Assembly (NCBI GenBank): GCA_029688905.1
Contig: JARULB010000004.1
Span: 310,001 to 374,000 of the forward strand
Direction of reading: 5' to 3'
Source: Balneolales bacterium ANBcel1
Lineage (GTDB): Bacteria > Bacteroidota > Rhodothermia > Balneolales > Natronogracilivirgulaceae
DNA length: 64,000 bases
This document shows, in pieces, positions 55,901 to 63,980 of the stretch; position 1 is the stretch's first letter; every line of letters begins with the position of its first letter. Under the pieces are notes generated by a model. The model ran no database searches, was not told the origin of the DNA, and saw only the letters and a program-made list of their open reading frames with translations. A program made the translations under genes and the position numbers.

Positions 55901-56860
55901 AATATTCGGAGAAATGTCAGCGACGGACTGCAAATCGAGGAGTTTCCCTGCACCTCGTGCATGCCCGACACCACATCCACCGACATTGCCTATAATATGT
56001 GGCAGGTCGAGGTGAACGCCATCAGCAAACTGAATCGATGGAGCCTGCTCGAATTGGGGTACTATTACAGCCCCTACCGCGTATCGACCGAATCTTTCTA
56101 CTCCCGGGAGTTCCGGCAGGAAGTAGCCGGTTCAACATCGCGCTACTACATCGGCTCCACCTGGTCTGCTGCCTGGATGTTTGATTTTTCCCTGCCCGAC
56201 CGGCACGGCGATATCGCACCGCTCGGCTGGCGCGGCTTGATCCGGTACCGGTATGAGCCCAGCGAACTGCTCGATTCCTACGATATCCGGGACGGGACAC
56301 TCATCCCCGTTTACGACAACTTCAACAACCATTCTGTTGAAATTGACCTGCGTGCCGGCACGGTGCTGCGGCAACAGCGCCTGAGTCTGCGCACCCGGTT
56401 CTTCAGCTATTTCGAAGGGCCTGACGAATTTTTCTATCTGGATTATATCGGCGGCATGATCGGCATGCGCAGTTATCCGTACTTTGCACTGGGCGGAACA
56501 ACAACCGCGTTTACCCAGCTCTCCTGGTTTGTACCGCTTAAAACCGATATCTATCAGCAAATGGGGCGTTTTACCCTCGACAAAGTATTCCTGCGCCTGT
56601 TTGCCGAAGCCGGAAACGGCTGGGGCGGCCCCATTGACATCGACCGGAGAATCAAAACCGGGGCCGGTGCAGAGCTGCGAATCGGGATGAATTCCTACTA
56701 CTTCTTCCCAACCAGTTTTTTTATCAGCGGCGCCTACGGATTCAATTCGTATGATATCCAGCTTCCCGAAGCATTCCTTACGGAAGTTCCCGACGGGAGA
56801 GTTGATTATGGGAACCAATTACTAATAAATTTCGGCATTCTGTTTGATTTCGAGTTCTGA
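52955..56860 (+). CDS. Gluzincin-like protease, TolB-type propeller and outer membrane barrel fusion
   Basis: This 1301-residue protein has a signal peptide (about 13-36). A peptidase-MA-like domain follows, with zinc site THEFTHIVQ (His144, Glu145, His148) and third ligand Glu204 in LAEGTAQYM, all intact. TolB/PD40 blades come next (FSFSPDGERIAYSRSS, DPVWSPDGRTLAAGKIEDG), broken by a His/Ser-rich insert (about 393-430) and a Thr-rich linker (about 748-782). The last ~430 residues look like an outer-membrane barrel, ending NFGILFDFEF. It may be a surface-exposed processing protein. Its ATG overlaps the stop of the M6-like gene (TGATG), so the two are translationally coupled. Confidence 0.85.
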   Translation: MQLFCSLFKNPLSAIPALLMLLFMAVGVLIPADTYAQRDPALYNYPQNHLGWYTIESDHFLVHFQEGSSRPAQVASRIAEEVYGPITELYGHEPEHKVSLLIIDRLDYSNGAAFFYDNKIEIWLPSLDTPLRGTHNWLRNVITHEFTHIVQLQASMKRTRRVPAIYLQWLSYEEVRRPDVLYGFPSGIISYPLAGISMPAWLAEGTAQYMHSELHYDYWDSHRDMLLRTRILDDNYLGLEKMGTFSSKTSLERELTYNQGFAFTYYLVDRFGEEALADITRAFSQRGVYDVRKAIREATGIDGRVVFNDWIEELKAHYEEMVEGTEKDPENRSWIEPFGFFNFYPAYTPDGGQIAYLSNKFSDGAMAFLYMRDVETDEEESAYEARLLEEPSLSHASHTSHSNAHQSLRNRNLPPGHPSSSTINHNGHSCQFGALQLRRLETSFSFSPDGERIAYSRSSLNPQGEQYRDLYIHDIATSDSERLTFSQRLHDPVWSPDGRTLAAGKIEDGSVNLFLYDLERDSLIRVTDFRHGEQVYRAAWHPDGDRLFFAYADTAHRGIYELSAPGSQDPAYELSGHETGHVSIFPRFADNAWRESMRPVLTSPAVDYRDPAVSHDGTWLYYSADHNGIFNIYRLSLDTGKSQKITNVAGGAFMPHPHPHKKALLYSEYVSTGYKIAELDLSATEFVNGSSPGAPVSTAGTTGERPAAGQQSVAETQARAEDRTDSVHHPAASQFADFTDPGFHAFPVTGTTTGTTTITNSTTTTGTASATTTTTVTATISASADDAGSDAFPNADRLLRNPHASATWQGADHTPTSITSLNIFDDTDLEPLSETAIAHADTGSYSFQISTRGSSSERSFYRYDDQFTTFQFYPVIRFDNYSRMRGSNSDLLTSGQFGDLGNNLWRDAKIGTYFVSREMLERFTIFGGGLIGAGSRPSDGVSNFFNPGRLVDLDRDLFLEVEYVGLPFLKRHWSPTLSVSFFNIRRNVSDGLQIEEFPCTSCMPDTTSTDIAYNMWQVEVNAISKLNRWSLLELGYYYSPYRVSTESFYSREFRQEVAGSTSRYYIGSTWSAAWMFDFSLPDRHGDIAPLGWRGLIRYRYEPSELLDSYDIRDGTLIPVYDNFNNHSVEIDLRAGTVLRQQRLSLRTRFFSYFEGPDEFFYLDYIGGMIGMRSYPYFALGGTTTAFTQLSWFVPLKTDIYQQMGRFTLDKVFLRLFAEAGNGWGGPIDIDRRIKTGAGAELRIGMNSYYFFPTSFFISGAYGFNSYDIQLPEAFLTEVPDGRVDYGNQLLINFGILFDFEF
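55198..55295 (+). repeat. Thr-rich low-complexity coding stretch
   Basis: About 98 bp of near-repeating ACN triplets encode a Thr-rich linker (VTGTTTGTTTITNSTTTTGT and similar, residues about 748-782) between the propeller and barrel of the 1301-residue protein. The repeat could vary in length between strains by slippage. Confidence 0.7.
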
Positions 56861-57067
56861 AGCATGGCGACACGGTATCAACGGCATCTTGCCCGATCGG
56901 CACGGCAGGTACAGCATTTTGAACCACCGGTTGCCGGCCCGCCCGATTCGCCGGTTCGCTGCATCAGTACAAAATCGCATTGCCGCTTCACCTGAACATC
57001 GCATCATCCCGTTACCGGTCTGCAGGATAGCCGGTATTACCGCATCAAATTAACCTGAACGCCTGTT

Positions 57068-58072
57068 ATGATCCGTTTCGGCTTTAATATCTCCGCTTTT
57101 GTATCTGCCGCCCTGATGGCGCTTTCAATAATCGGCCTGTCTGCGGCCGGCGCAACCGGAACGGTGCCCGGCGCTCCCACATCCGCCATACAGCCCGAAC
57201 AAGGCGCTGAATCCGGCTCATTGTCGATTGCGGACCTTCGCTCGAGACCCATCCTCCCGGGACCCCGCCACGTTTCACTGCGCGATAGCGACAACGGCTG
57301 GAATTCCGGGTTCATGGCATCGATCAGCAATTCCCCCGGCTACGCATTCCTGGCTTCTGCGGCACTACCCGGCCTGGGGCAGGCAGCCAACCGCCAGTGG
57401 TGGAAAACAGCCGTGTTTGTCACGGTTGAGGCCACTGCAATCGGTTTGTACCTCCACCGCCGCGACCGCGGACGTGACGGCGAGCGTTATTATGAATCTT
57501 ACGGTGACGAGCACTGGAGTGTGGTGAAGTACGCACAGTATGTCGTCGAAAACCACCGGCACGAGCATGGCACCGACTTCGAGGATCTGCTGAACGAAGG
57601 GGTCGAGTATGATCCGGATCTGCCGTGGGGCGGCATTGAACCCGCCTTCGATACCGATATCGACTGGGCCGTGATCGACCGTGAAGCACTGAATGCAGCC
57701 GAACGCCGTAGCCTCTACGCGAACGGCCGCCCTTTTTCCCATACGGTAGAGCCGTACGGCGGCCAGCAATATTATGAATTGATGAGCAAATACTATCAAT
57801 TCGGGCCCGGATGGAGGCAGTGGGAAACCGGTGTGCATAACATTGACGAGCAGCGGATGCCTGAGGATTTTTTATACCATGCCCAGATCGGATACGATTT
57901 CAACGATGACCTGAACGTGGCCCGAAACATGCTCACCATACTGCTGGCAAACCATTTTATCGCCGCTTTCGACGCCTATTTCACCCAGCAGCTCCGCAGA
58001 GCCAGGGTACAGCCCACCGCATCCATGGATTACGGGGTGCGCCCAACAATTGGCTTTGAATACCGTTTTTAA
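57068..58072 (+). CDS. DUF5683-like exported membrane protein
   Basis: This 334-residue protein has an N-terminal hydrophobic signal (about 8-28) and a long polar linker. The block FLASAALPGLGQAANRQWWKTAVFVTVEATAIGLYL (about 96-132, in two parts) is the hallmark of the DUF5683/TM2-like family, whose role is unknown. The middle (about 140-270) is hydrophilic, with aromatic-rich motifs such as YYELMSKYYQFGPGWRQW. A second amphipathic segment follows (NVARNMLTILLANHFIAAFD), and the end is IGFEYRF, typical of an outer-membrane C-terminus. The gene is 207 bp after the 1301-residue protein and 17 bp before the PASTA gene. Confidence 0.75.
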   Translation: MIRFGFNISAFVSAALMALSIIGLSAAGATGTVPGAPTSAIQPEQGAESGSLSIADLRSRPILPGPRHVSLRDSDNGWNSGFMASISNSPGYAFLASAALPGLGQAANRQWWKTAVFVTVEATAIGLYLHRRDRGRDGERYYESYGDEHWSVVKYAQYVVENHRHEHGTDFEDLLNEGVEYDPDLPWGGIEPAFDTDIDWAVIDREALNAAERRSLYANGRPFSHTVEPYGGQQYYELMSKYYQFGPGWRQWETGVHNIDEQRMPEDFLYHAQIGYDFNDDLNVARNMLTILLANHFIAAFDAYFTQQLRRARVQPTASMDYGVRPTIGFEYRF

Positions 58073-58089
58073 GAAAAATACCTCCGCCG

Positions 58090-58941
58090 ATGAAAAAAGC
58101 CCTCTCGTTCATTTTTCATTTTTTTACCGACCGCAAACTCTATTACCTGCTGGGTGGCCTGATACTGTTTGGCGGTATCTCCCTGATTGCCATGGATCGC
58201 TACATCATGCCCGCCTACACCAATTATCAGGACGGCATCACGGTTCCCGACGTCAGCCGGATGCCGCTGGAACAGGCCGCCTTGATGCTGGAAGAACGGG
58301 GTCTCCGCCACGAACTGGCCGCCAAGCGTTCCAACGAGGCTTTCCCACCCGATTTTGTAATCGACCAGACTCCCGCCGCCGGGATGATCGTCAAACCGAA
58401 CCGCAAGGTGTACATCACGGTCAATGCCACCTCCACACCGACCGTAGTGGTCCCGGAAGTTGAAAACCTCTCCCTGAGAAACGCCACCATTCAGCTTGAA
58501 AACTCCGGGCTTCAGGTGGGCAACATCACCTACGAATCCTCCCGTTTTCGCAACAGTGTACTGCGTCAGTCGATTCCGTCGGGCCGGAGAGTTGACCAGA
58601 ACACCACGGTGGATATTGTGGTCGGCGACGGCTTGGGCACCGCCATGGTCTCGATTCCGGACATTTCCAACATGCACCTGACCGAAGCCCAGAATGTTCT
58701 GCGCGAAGCCGGTTTGCGGGTTGGTTCCATCCATTTTGAACCCACGGCAGCCGTACAACCCAACACCGTGCTGCGATACGACCCCGACGACCAGCCGGCC
58801 GTTTACGAGGGTACCGCGATCGACCTGGTGGTTTCGGTGAGCCCCGGCGAAGAGGAAGAAGAGGAAACCGGTCCGATTATCATCGAAGATTCGGCACCCG
58901 ACACTACCGGAGATCCCGACAGCTCCGACGGCCGGGAGTAA
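58090..58941 (+). CDS. Three-PASTA-domain membrane protein
   Basis: This 283-residue protein has a cytoplasmic N-terminus, one transmembrane helix (YYLLGGLILFGGISLIAMD, about 18-36) and three consecutive PASTA domains: VPDVSRMPLEQAALMLEERG (about 48-115), VPEVENLSLRNATIQLENSG (about 118-186) and IPDISNMHLTEAQNVLREAG (about 190-255). The tail is acidic and disordered. PASTA modules bind muropeptides or beta-lactams in kinases and PBPs, but no kinase or transpeptidase domain is present here. It may be an adaptor. It is in the same transcript as the DUF5683-like gene. Confidence 0.88.
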   Translation: MKKALSFIFHFFTDRKLYYLLGGLILFGGISLIAMDRYIMPAYTNYQDGITVPDVSRMPLEQAALMLEERGLRHELAAKRSNEAFPPDFVIDQTPAAGMIVKPNRKVYITVNATSTPTVVVPEVENLSLRNATIQLENSGLQVGNITYESSRFRNSVLRQSIPSGRRVDQNTTVDIVVGDGLGTAMVSIPDISNMHLTEAQNVLREAGLRVGSIHFEPTAAVQPNTVLRYDPDDQPAVYEGTAIDLVVSVSPGEEEEEETGPIIIEDSAPDTTGDPDSSDGRE

Positions 58942-59033
58942 CCCGCACAGAGGTTACAAACCGACGGGACAATTTCCAATAAATAGCCTATTTTACAGCC
59001 GCTCACTGATTCTCTCACATAGAATTAACCGAC

Positions 59034-59726
59034 ATGCTGCGCAGTTCGCCCCCGATCATAGCCCCATCGCTTCTTGCGGCCAATTTCCGAAATCTGGAGA
59101 ATGACATCAAACAGGCCGAGAACGGTGGCGCCGACTGGATTCATTGTGATGTTATGGATGGACATTTTGTGCCGAACATCAGCTTCGGACCGATGATCGT
59201 GGAGGCTGCCAGAGCCTGTACCAACGCTTTTCTGGATGTCCATCTGATGATTGAGGATCCCGAACGTTATATTCCCGCGTTTGCCAGGGCCGGTGCCGGA
59301 CTCATCACAGTGCATATCGAAGCCTGTACCCATTTGCATCATACGCTTGAGCTTATACGGGAACATGGCTGCTATGCCGGAGTGGCCATCAATCCGGGCA
59401 CGGCGTTAACCACGCTTCGGGCCGTTATAGAGGATGTCGACCTTGTTCTGTTGATGACCGTCGATCCCGGTTTCGGCGGCCAGCGATTTATTGAAATCAG
59501 TTACGACCGGCTTCGATCCCTTCATCTGATTCGTGAAGAGCTGAAGACGAAGTTCCTGATTCAGGTGGATGGCGGCGTTAATAGTAAAAATGCCGGCGAC
59601 ATTGCAGCTGCAGGTGCCGACGTTCTGGTGGCGGGAAGCAGCATCTTCAACAGCGACGATATTTCGGGACGTGTTGTCTCTCTCAGGAATGATGCGGCCT
59701 CCGGATATCGTTCTGATATTGTGTAA
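59034..59726 (+). CDS. rpe: Ribulose-phosphate 3-epimerase
   Basis: This 230-residue TIM-barrel enzyme interconverts ribulose 5-phosphate and xylulose 5-phosphate. It has APSLLAANFRNLENDIKQAE, HCDVMDGHFVPNISFGP with the metal ligands, HLMIEDPERY, MTVDPGFGGQRFIE and IQVDGGVNSKNAGDIAAAGA. All metal and phosphate-binding motifs are kept, and the length is typical. It starts 92 bp after the PASTA gene. Confidence 0.95.
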   Translation: MLRSSPPIIAPSLLAANFRNLENDIKQAENGGADWIHCDVMDGHFVPNISFGPMIVEAARACTNAFLDVHLMIEDPERYIPAFARAGAGLITVHIEACTHLHHTLELIREHGCYAGVAINPGTALTTLRAVIEDVDLVLLMTVDPGFGGQRFIEISYDRLRSLHLIREELKTKFLIQVDGGVNSKNAGDIAAAGADVLVAGSSIFNSDDISGRVVSLRNDAASGYRSDIV

Positions 59727-59757
59727 GTATCACCCTGAACCATAAAATCGAATCACC

Positions 59758-60804
59758 ATCGCAACAACCGAAAAAAAAGCCGAAACGAAATCCATTTTCA
59801 TTGATAATGTGGACCCCGTAGTTGTTCTCGGCCTGCAGGACCGCCTTCTGAATCAGATTGACGAGGCCTTTGGGGAATCGCGCCTTACAGTGCGCGGCAA
59901 CGAAATAAAGGTGAGTGGTCCGCCGGAACAGTTTGAAGCCATCGAGGCTGTCATCAAGGAGCTTATCCGGCTGGCCCGCCGAAACGGGGCGGTCACCGAA
60001 AATGATCTGAGCACCTTGCTTGCGCTGCAGAAGAGTGACCGCATGCTGCGCAAAACTACCATCTCCCCGGAAGAAACGCTGCTGTATACCACAACCGGAA
60101 CTCCGGTAACGGCCCGTACCGCCAATCAGAAAGAAATTGTCAAGGCTTGCAACAAAGACGATATCGTATTTGCGATCGGTCCGGCGGGAACCGGGAAAAC
60201 CTATACTTCGGTAGCGCTGGCGGTACGCGCCCTCAAAGAGCGGCAGGTCAAGAAGATCGTGCTGGTGCGTCCCGCGGTCGAAGCGGGAGAGAGCCTCGGG
60301 TTTCTGCCCGGAAACCTGAAAGATAAAATCGACCCGTATCTGCGTCCGCTTTATGATGCTCTGGAAGAGATGCTCGACTACGACAAGCTGGAAATGAATC
60401 TCACGAAAAACATCATCGAGATCGCTCCGCTTGCCTACATGCGCGGCCGCACGCTCAACAATGCCTTTGTTATCCTTGATGAGGCGCAGAATGCCACCCA
60501 GACCCAGATGAAGATGTTCCTCACCCGTCTCGGGATTAACAGCAAGGCGATTATCACCGGCGACCTCACGCAGACCGACTTGCCGAAAAGCCAGCACTCC
60601 GGATTGCGTACCATTCAGCATATCCTGGAGTCCATCAAGGGCATTTCGTTTGTGTATCTGGATCAGACCGATGTTGTGCGGCACAAGCTGATTCGGGATA
60701 TCATCAAGGCCTATGAACGGTATGAAGACCGCGAAGCAGGGGTTTCAGATCCGTCATCCCACCACACCGCCGCATCCGACCTTCCGAAACCGGATGCGTC
60801 ATGA
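59758..60804 (+). CDS. PhoH-family ATPase
   Basis: Counting from the GTG at 59809, this 331-residue protein has Walker A GPAGTGKT (124-131) and Walker B AFVILDEAQN (about 220), with FLTRLG and TGDLTQTD as in the PhoH/YbeZ family of ATPases linked to rRNA or RNA processing. The family usually begins with a strand before VDPV; that strand (KSIFIDN) is coded upstream of the GTG with no ATG, GTG or TTG in frame. An ATC at 59758, opening a run IATTEKKAETK, is the likeliest start, or a base change has replaced ATG; I give the longer form. Its ATGA end overlaps the next gene by 4 bp. Confidence 0.85.
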   Translation: MATTEKKAETKSIFIDNVDPVVVLGLQDRLLNQIDEAFGESRLTVRGNEIKVSGPPEQFEAIEAVIKELIRLARRNGAVTENDLSTLLALQKSDRMLRKTTISPEETLLYTTTGTPVTARTANQKEIVKACNKDDIVFAIGPAGTGKTYTSVALAVRALKERQVKKIVLVRPAVEAGESLGFLPGNLKDKIDPYLRPLYDALEEMLDYDKLEMNLTKNIIEIAPLAYMRGRTLNNAFVILDEAQNATQTQMKMFLTRLGINSKAIITGDLTQTDLPKSQHSGLRTIQHILESIKGISFVYLDQTDVVRHKLIRDIIKAYERYEDREAGVSDPSSHHTAASDLPKPDAS

Positions 60805-61607
60805 TTACACCACTTTACCAGGGTACCTATTCGGTCGGCATGGACGGCAAGTTCATCCCCATCAGTCCCGATGATAAACCGAAACGGGGACACCTCAAGC
60901 TAGCCCTCAACCCGTTCCTCATCCGTGACGATTCGCTCACGGCGCTCATCGATGCCGGGATCGGATCGTTCGGCCCGGGCAATCAGTATGAAATGATGGT
61001 TGATAGCCTCGGCCGCCAGGGTGTCGAGCCGGAAGACATCCAGCATGTCTATTGCAGCCATCTGCATACCGATCATATCGGAGGTTTGCTTCACGAACGA
61101 TTCGGAACCTACGAACTCACCTTTCCCAATGCCGCCATCTGGCTCTCGGGCCGGGAGTGGAAACGGTTCACCGAACGTGCCGAACAGAAGGGCCATGACG
61201 ATACCGTTCGCTGGGCTCTCTATCTGGAGACTTACGGAGACCTTCGCTTTGTGGAGGATACGGCACCCGAACCGGATTCCATTACCATGACCACCATCGG
61301 CGGCCATACCGAGTTCCACCAGGCGATCCTGTTCGAAGGCCGCGACGAGAAGGCCATGATGCTTGGCGACGTGCTCGGGCGGCCCGTGGCCGTAAATCGA
61401 AAATTCGCCGCGAAATACGATTTCGACGGCAAACAAAGCCAGCAAATCCGGGATCACTATTTGCAAAAAGCACTCGAGGAAGAGTACCTTATCCTTACGT
61501 ATCACAGTTACAACGGAGCGGTCATCGCTCTCAAGGATTTCGATCAAACCAAAGGATATCACATTGAGCACATCCCATCAGATTCCACCGGAAACCGCCG
61601 CCGATGA
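60801..61607 (+). CDS. Metallo-beta-lactamase-fold hydrolase
   Basis: This 268-residue MBL-fold protein has HLHTDHIGG (about residues 90-98), the HxHxDH zinc motif, and GGHTEFHQ and MLGDVLG as later ligand regions. It probably hydrolyses an ester or lactone-like substrate, and the motifs are not enough to name one. It overlaps phoH by 4 bp and the purine nucleoside phosphorylase frame by 44 bp, so the three genes form one operon. Confidence 0.86.
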   Translation: MITPLYQGTYSVGMDGKFIPISPDDKPKRGHLKLALNPFLIRDDSLTALIDAGIGSFGPGNQYEMMVDSLGRQGVEPEDIQHVYCSHLHTDHIGGLLHERFGTYELTFPNAAIWLSGREWKRFTERAEQKGHDDTVRWALYLETYGDLRFVEDTAPEPDSITMTTIGGHTEFHQAILFEGRDEKAMMLGDVLGRPVAVNRKFAAKYDFDGKQSQQIRDHYLQKALEEEYLILTYHSYNGAVIALKDFDQTKGYHIEHIPSDSTGNRRR

Positions 61608-62391
61608 AATCGCGCAGATACTCCGGAAAAAGGGTATCGGCATACCGGATGCATCCGTCATTCTCGGATCGGGGCTCGGTAATTTCACACAGGTGCTGGA
61701 CGACGCCGTAGTTGTGCCCTACAAACAGATTCCCGGCTTTCCAGCTACGAGTGTTGCCGGGCATGACGGAGCGCTTCACTTCGGGCGGATCGGCGACCGA
61801 AACGTACTGGTGTGGTCGGGCCGATTCCATTTTTATGAGGGACATCCTTTTGAACGGACCATCCTGCCGGTTCAGGTGGCCCATGCCCTCGGCTGCCGGT
61901 CACTGATTGTAACCAACGCGGCTGGCGGTATCAATGACCGGTTTCAGGTCGGCGACCTGATGCTCATCGATGACATTATCACGCTCATGGTTTCAGTAAG
62001 CCCCTGGCGTAATAAGCTTTACAAGCGATACTCCAATGATGGGACGGTAGAGAGTGTAATTCGGATGGCTGCACGCGCCGGCATTCCGGTCACCCGCGGA
62101 TGCTATCTGTTTGCCAAAGGGCCCACGTACGAGACCAAAGCCGAAGTGCGCGCTTTTCGTGCCATGGGAGCCGACGCGGTGGGCATGTCAACCGCCGCGG
62201 AGCTGTATGAGGCGATACGACTGGATATGCAGTGCCTTGGAATTTCGCTGATTACCAACAAGGCGACGGGTGTGAGCAAGGGCAAGCTGGATCACGGCGA
62301 AATCAAGGAGGCCGCCACCCTTCGCGAGAAGGAGTTTGTTGCCCTTGTGAGCGGCATCATCACCGACAGGGACAGTCCGCTGTACTGCTGA
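61564..62391 (+). CDS. Purine nucleoside phosphorylase, trimeric type
   Basis: This 275-residue enzyme cleaves purine nucleosides to base and ribose 1-phosphate, most likely inosine/guanosine. It has GSGLGNFTQVL, FPATSVAGHDGALHFGRIG, WSGRFHFYEGHPFE, VTNAAGGIND, GPTYETKAEVRAFRAMGADAVGMST and ITNKATGVSKGKLDH. The only ordinary start in frame is TTG at 61564, which makes the gene overlap the upstream MBL gene by 44 bp. The N-terminus is therefore uncertain. Confidence 0.92.
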   Translation: MSTSHQIPPETAADEIAQILRKKGIGIPDASVILGSGLGNFTQVLDDAVVVPYKQIPGFPATSVAGHDGALHFGRIGDRNVLVWSGRFHFYEGHPFERTILPVQVAHALGCRSLIVTNAAGGINDRFQVGDLMLIDDIITLMVSVSPWRNKLYKRYSNDGTVESVIRMAARAGIPVTRGCYLFAKGPTYETKAEVRAFRAMGADAVGMSTAAELYEAIRLDMQCLGISLITNKATGVSKGKLDHGEIKEAATLREKEFVALVSGIITDRDSPLYC

Positions 62392-62423
62392 GCCGTTGCG
62401 CGTGCAGAATCAATCGGCAAAAC

Positions 62424-62442
62424 CCGGATCATTATTATCCGG
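62424..62442. other. Small hairpin between convergent genes
   Basis: CCGGAT (62424-62429) pairs with ATCCGG (62437-62442) around CATTATT, between the purine nucleoside phosphorylase and photolyase ends. There is no T-run, so termination is uncertain. Confidence 0.3.
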
Positions 62443-62495
62443 CCGTGGAGTCGGCTTTTCGGGCTGCCGCAGGATCAACCTCGAAGTAAAAACCA

Positions 62496-63980
62496 TCACT
62501 TCGCTTTCGTCGCATAGCGTCTGAGGTATTCATCAAGCCGGATTTTTTTTCGGGCACTATCGCTGCTCATATACCGGATTTTTCCGAAAACAGGGCGTTC
62601 CGGTCCCCAGGCTCTGTCGAACCGGCCAACAATCCAGAAGATTCCGGAATAGCTGTTCGGATCCCGCCCGTCCAGCGCGTAGGTGTTATTCAGGTCGATG
62701 AGGTATTTCAGTGCGGTTTGCGGGTCGGGGGTCCATTCCAGTACCTTTTTGCCCCAGAGCATGCGCAGGTAATTATGAATCCTGCCTTCCTCCCTCAGCT
62801 GGGTTTGCGCGGCATTCCAGAGCGGGTCGTGTGTGGCGGATTTTGCCAGGTCGTCGTACGAGTAGCTGTGTTCCCTGGGATCTTTGGCGTGGTCCGAGAG
62901 AGTCTGCAGCGCCCAGTCGGGCAGTGAGTCGTAGCGGTCGTATCCGGGGGTTTGATCTGCAAAATGAAATCCGGTTTCCCGCCAGGTGATGACCTCATCC
63001 AGGTACGACTCCACGGCGGGGTGACCGCCGAAAAACCCGGAGCGTTTGCCTCCTGCGGGTCTGACCCGGTTGACATCCCACCCGTCCGGCTGTTTTGAAA
63101 ACACCTTCTCGACAACCTCAAACGGAGAGATTTTGCCGGTGTGCAGCCAGGGGCTGAGGCGGCTTGTCCGTTCCTTGTCGGGGTGGTTTCGGTCATCATC
63201 ATAGCTTTCAAGATCATTGGAGACAAAGTCGTTGAGGCGGGCCAGGGCGGCTTTTCGTGTCCCTTTCAGGTCGACCGGTGCAACCTGCCGATTCAGATCC
63301 GGCACCTGACGGATAAAAGCGGAGATGGCTTCATCCGTCTCCAGATGCATCGCCCCGGCTTCGCGCCTGTCGTGCAGGTCATCCGGCAGATCCGCCTTCC
63401 CGAAATGGTGCAGTTTCTGAAGCGGACTTTTCACGGGAGGATGGCGCCAGCACTCCAGAAACTTCTCCTGCATCAGTCTGCGGAATACAAATGCCGAATA
63501 GGGTGCTTTTCGGGAGAGTGCCATCGGGAGGATGCCGTTCGAGTCGACGGTAACAAACGGGATGTCCAGTTCTTTCTGAAGCCGCCGGTTCCGCTCCCGC
63601 ATGATAAACACAGGGTATTCATCCGAGATCAGGATGGCGGCCCCGCTGCAAAGGTCGCGAAGCAACCGGTCATAGCTGCCTTTCTCTTTTTCAGGCCAGG
63701 GAATATAGGTGACTGATTCGGAATCGTGCAGCCGCTGCAGATGTTCGGCCATCCCCTGCAGGAGAAACGTGGTGGTCCGCGCGGTTGCCCAGGGGTAGTC
63801 AGCGGCCACGCCTTCCAGAATGACCAGGGGGCGTTTCAGCTTGTTGGCCCATGCCACAGCATACTCCAGCGCATAATTGTAATGCAGGCGGCGGTGGATC
63901 TGCATCCAGTAGAGTACGTATCCCTTCCCCGGCTCACAGTCGACCCGAACGCGTTTTCGGAGTGAGTTAATATTCTCCAT
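62496..63980 (-). CDS. Class II CPD photolyase
   Basis: This 494-residue flavoprotein repairs cyclobutane pyrimidine dimers with blue light. The class II pattern is clear: GYVLYWMQIHRRLHYNYAL near the N-terminus, the RTTTFLLQGMAEHL block, and the C-terminal LWGKKVLEWTPDPQTALKYL, LNNTYALDGRDPNSYSGIFW and RPVFGKIRYMS. The gene starts 20 bp inside the window edge, so its promoter cannot be judged. It is convergent with the nucleoside phosphorylase gene. Confidence 0.93.
   Translation of the reverse strand: MENINSLRKRVRVDCEPGKGYVLYWMQIHRRLHYNYALEYAVAWANKLKRPLVILEGVAADYPWATARTTTFLLQGMAEHLQRLHDSESVTYIPWPEKEKGSYDRLLRDLCSGAAILISDEYPVFIMRERNRRLQKELDIPFVTVDSNGILPMALSRKAPYSAFVFRRLMQEKFLECWRHPPVKSPLQKLHHFGKADLPDDLHDRREAGAMHLETDEAISAFIRQVPDLNRQVAPVDLKGTRKAALARLNDFVSNDLESYDDDRNHPDKERTSRLSPWLHTGKISPFEVVEKVFSKQPDGWDVNRVRPAGGKRSGFFGGHPAVESYLDEVITWRETGFHFADQTPGYDRYDSLPDWALQTLSDHAKDPREHSYSYDDLAKSATHDPLWNAAQTQLREEGRIHNYLRMLWGKKVLEWTPDPQTALKYLIDLNNTYALDGRDPNSYSGIFWIVGRFDRAWGPERPVFGKIRYMSSDSARKKIRLDEYLRRYATKAK

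Noticed and set aside
56844-57053. 69-codon plus-strand frame between the 1301-residue protein and the DUF5683-like gene
   Set aside because: It overlaps the upstream stop, the product lacks any recognisable pattern, and the composition looks like noncoding shadow.
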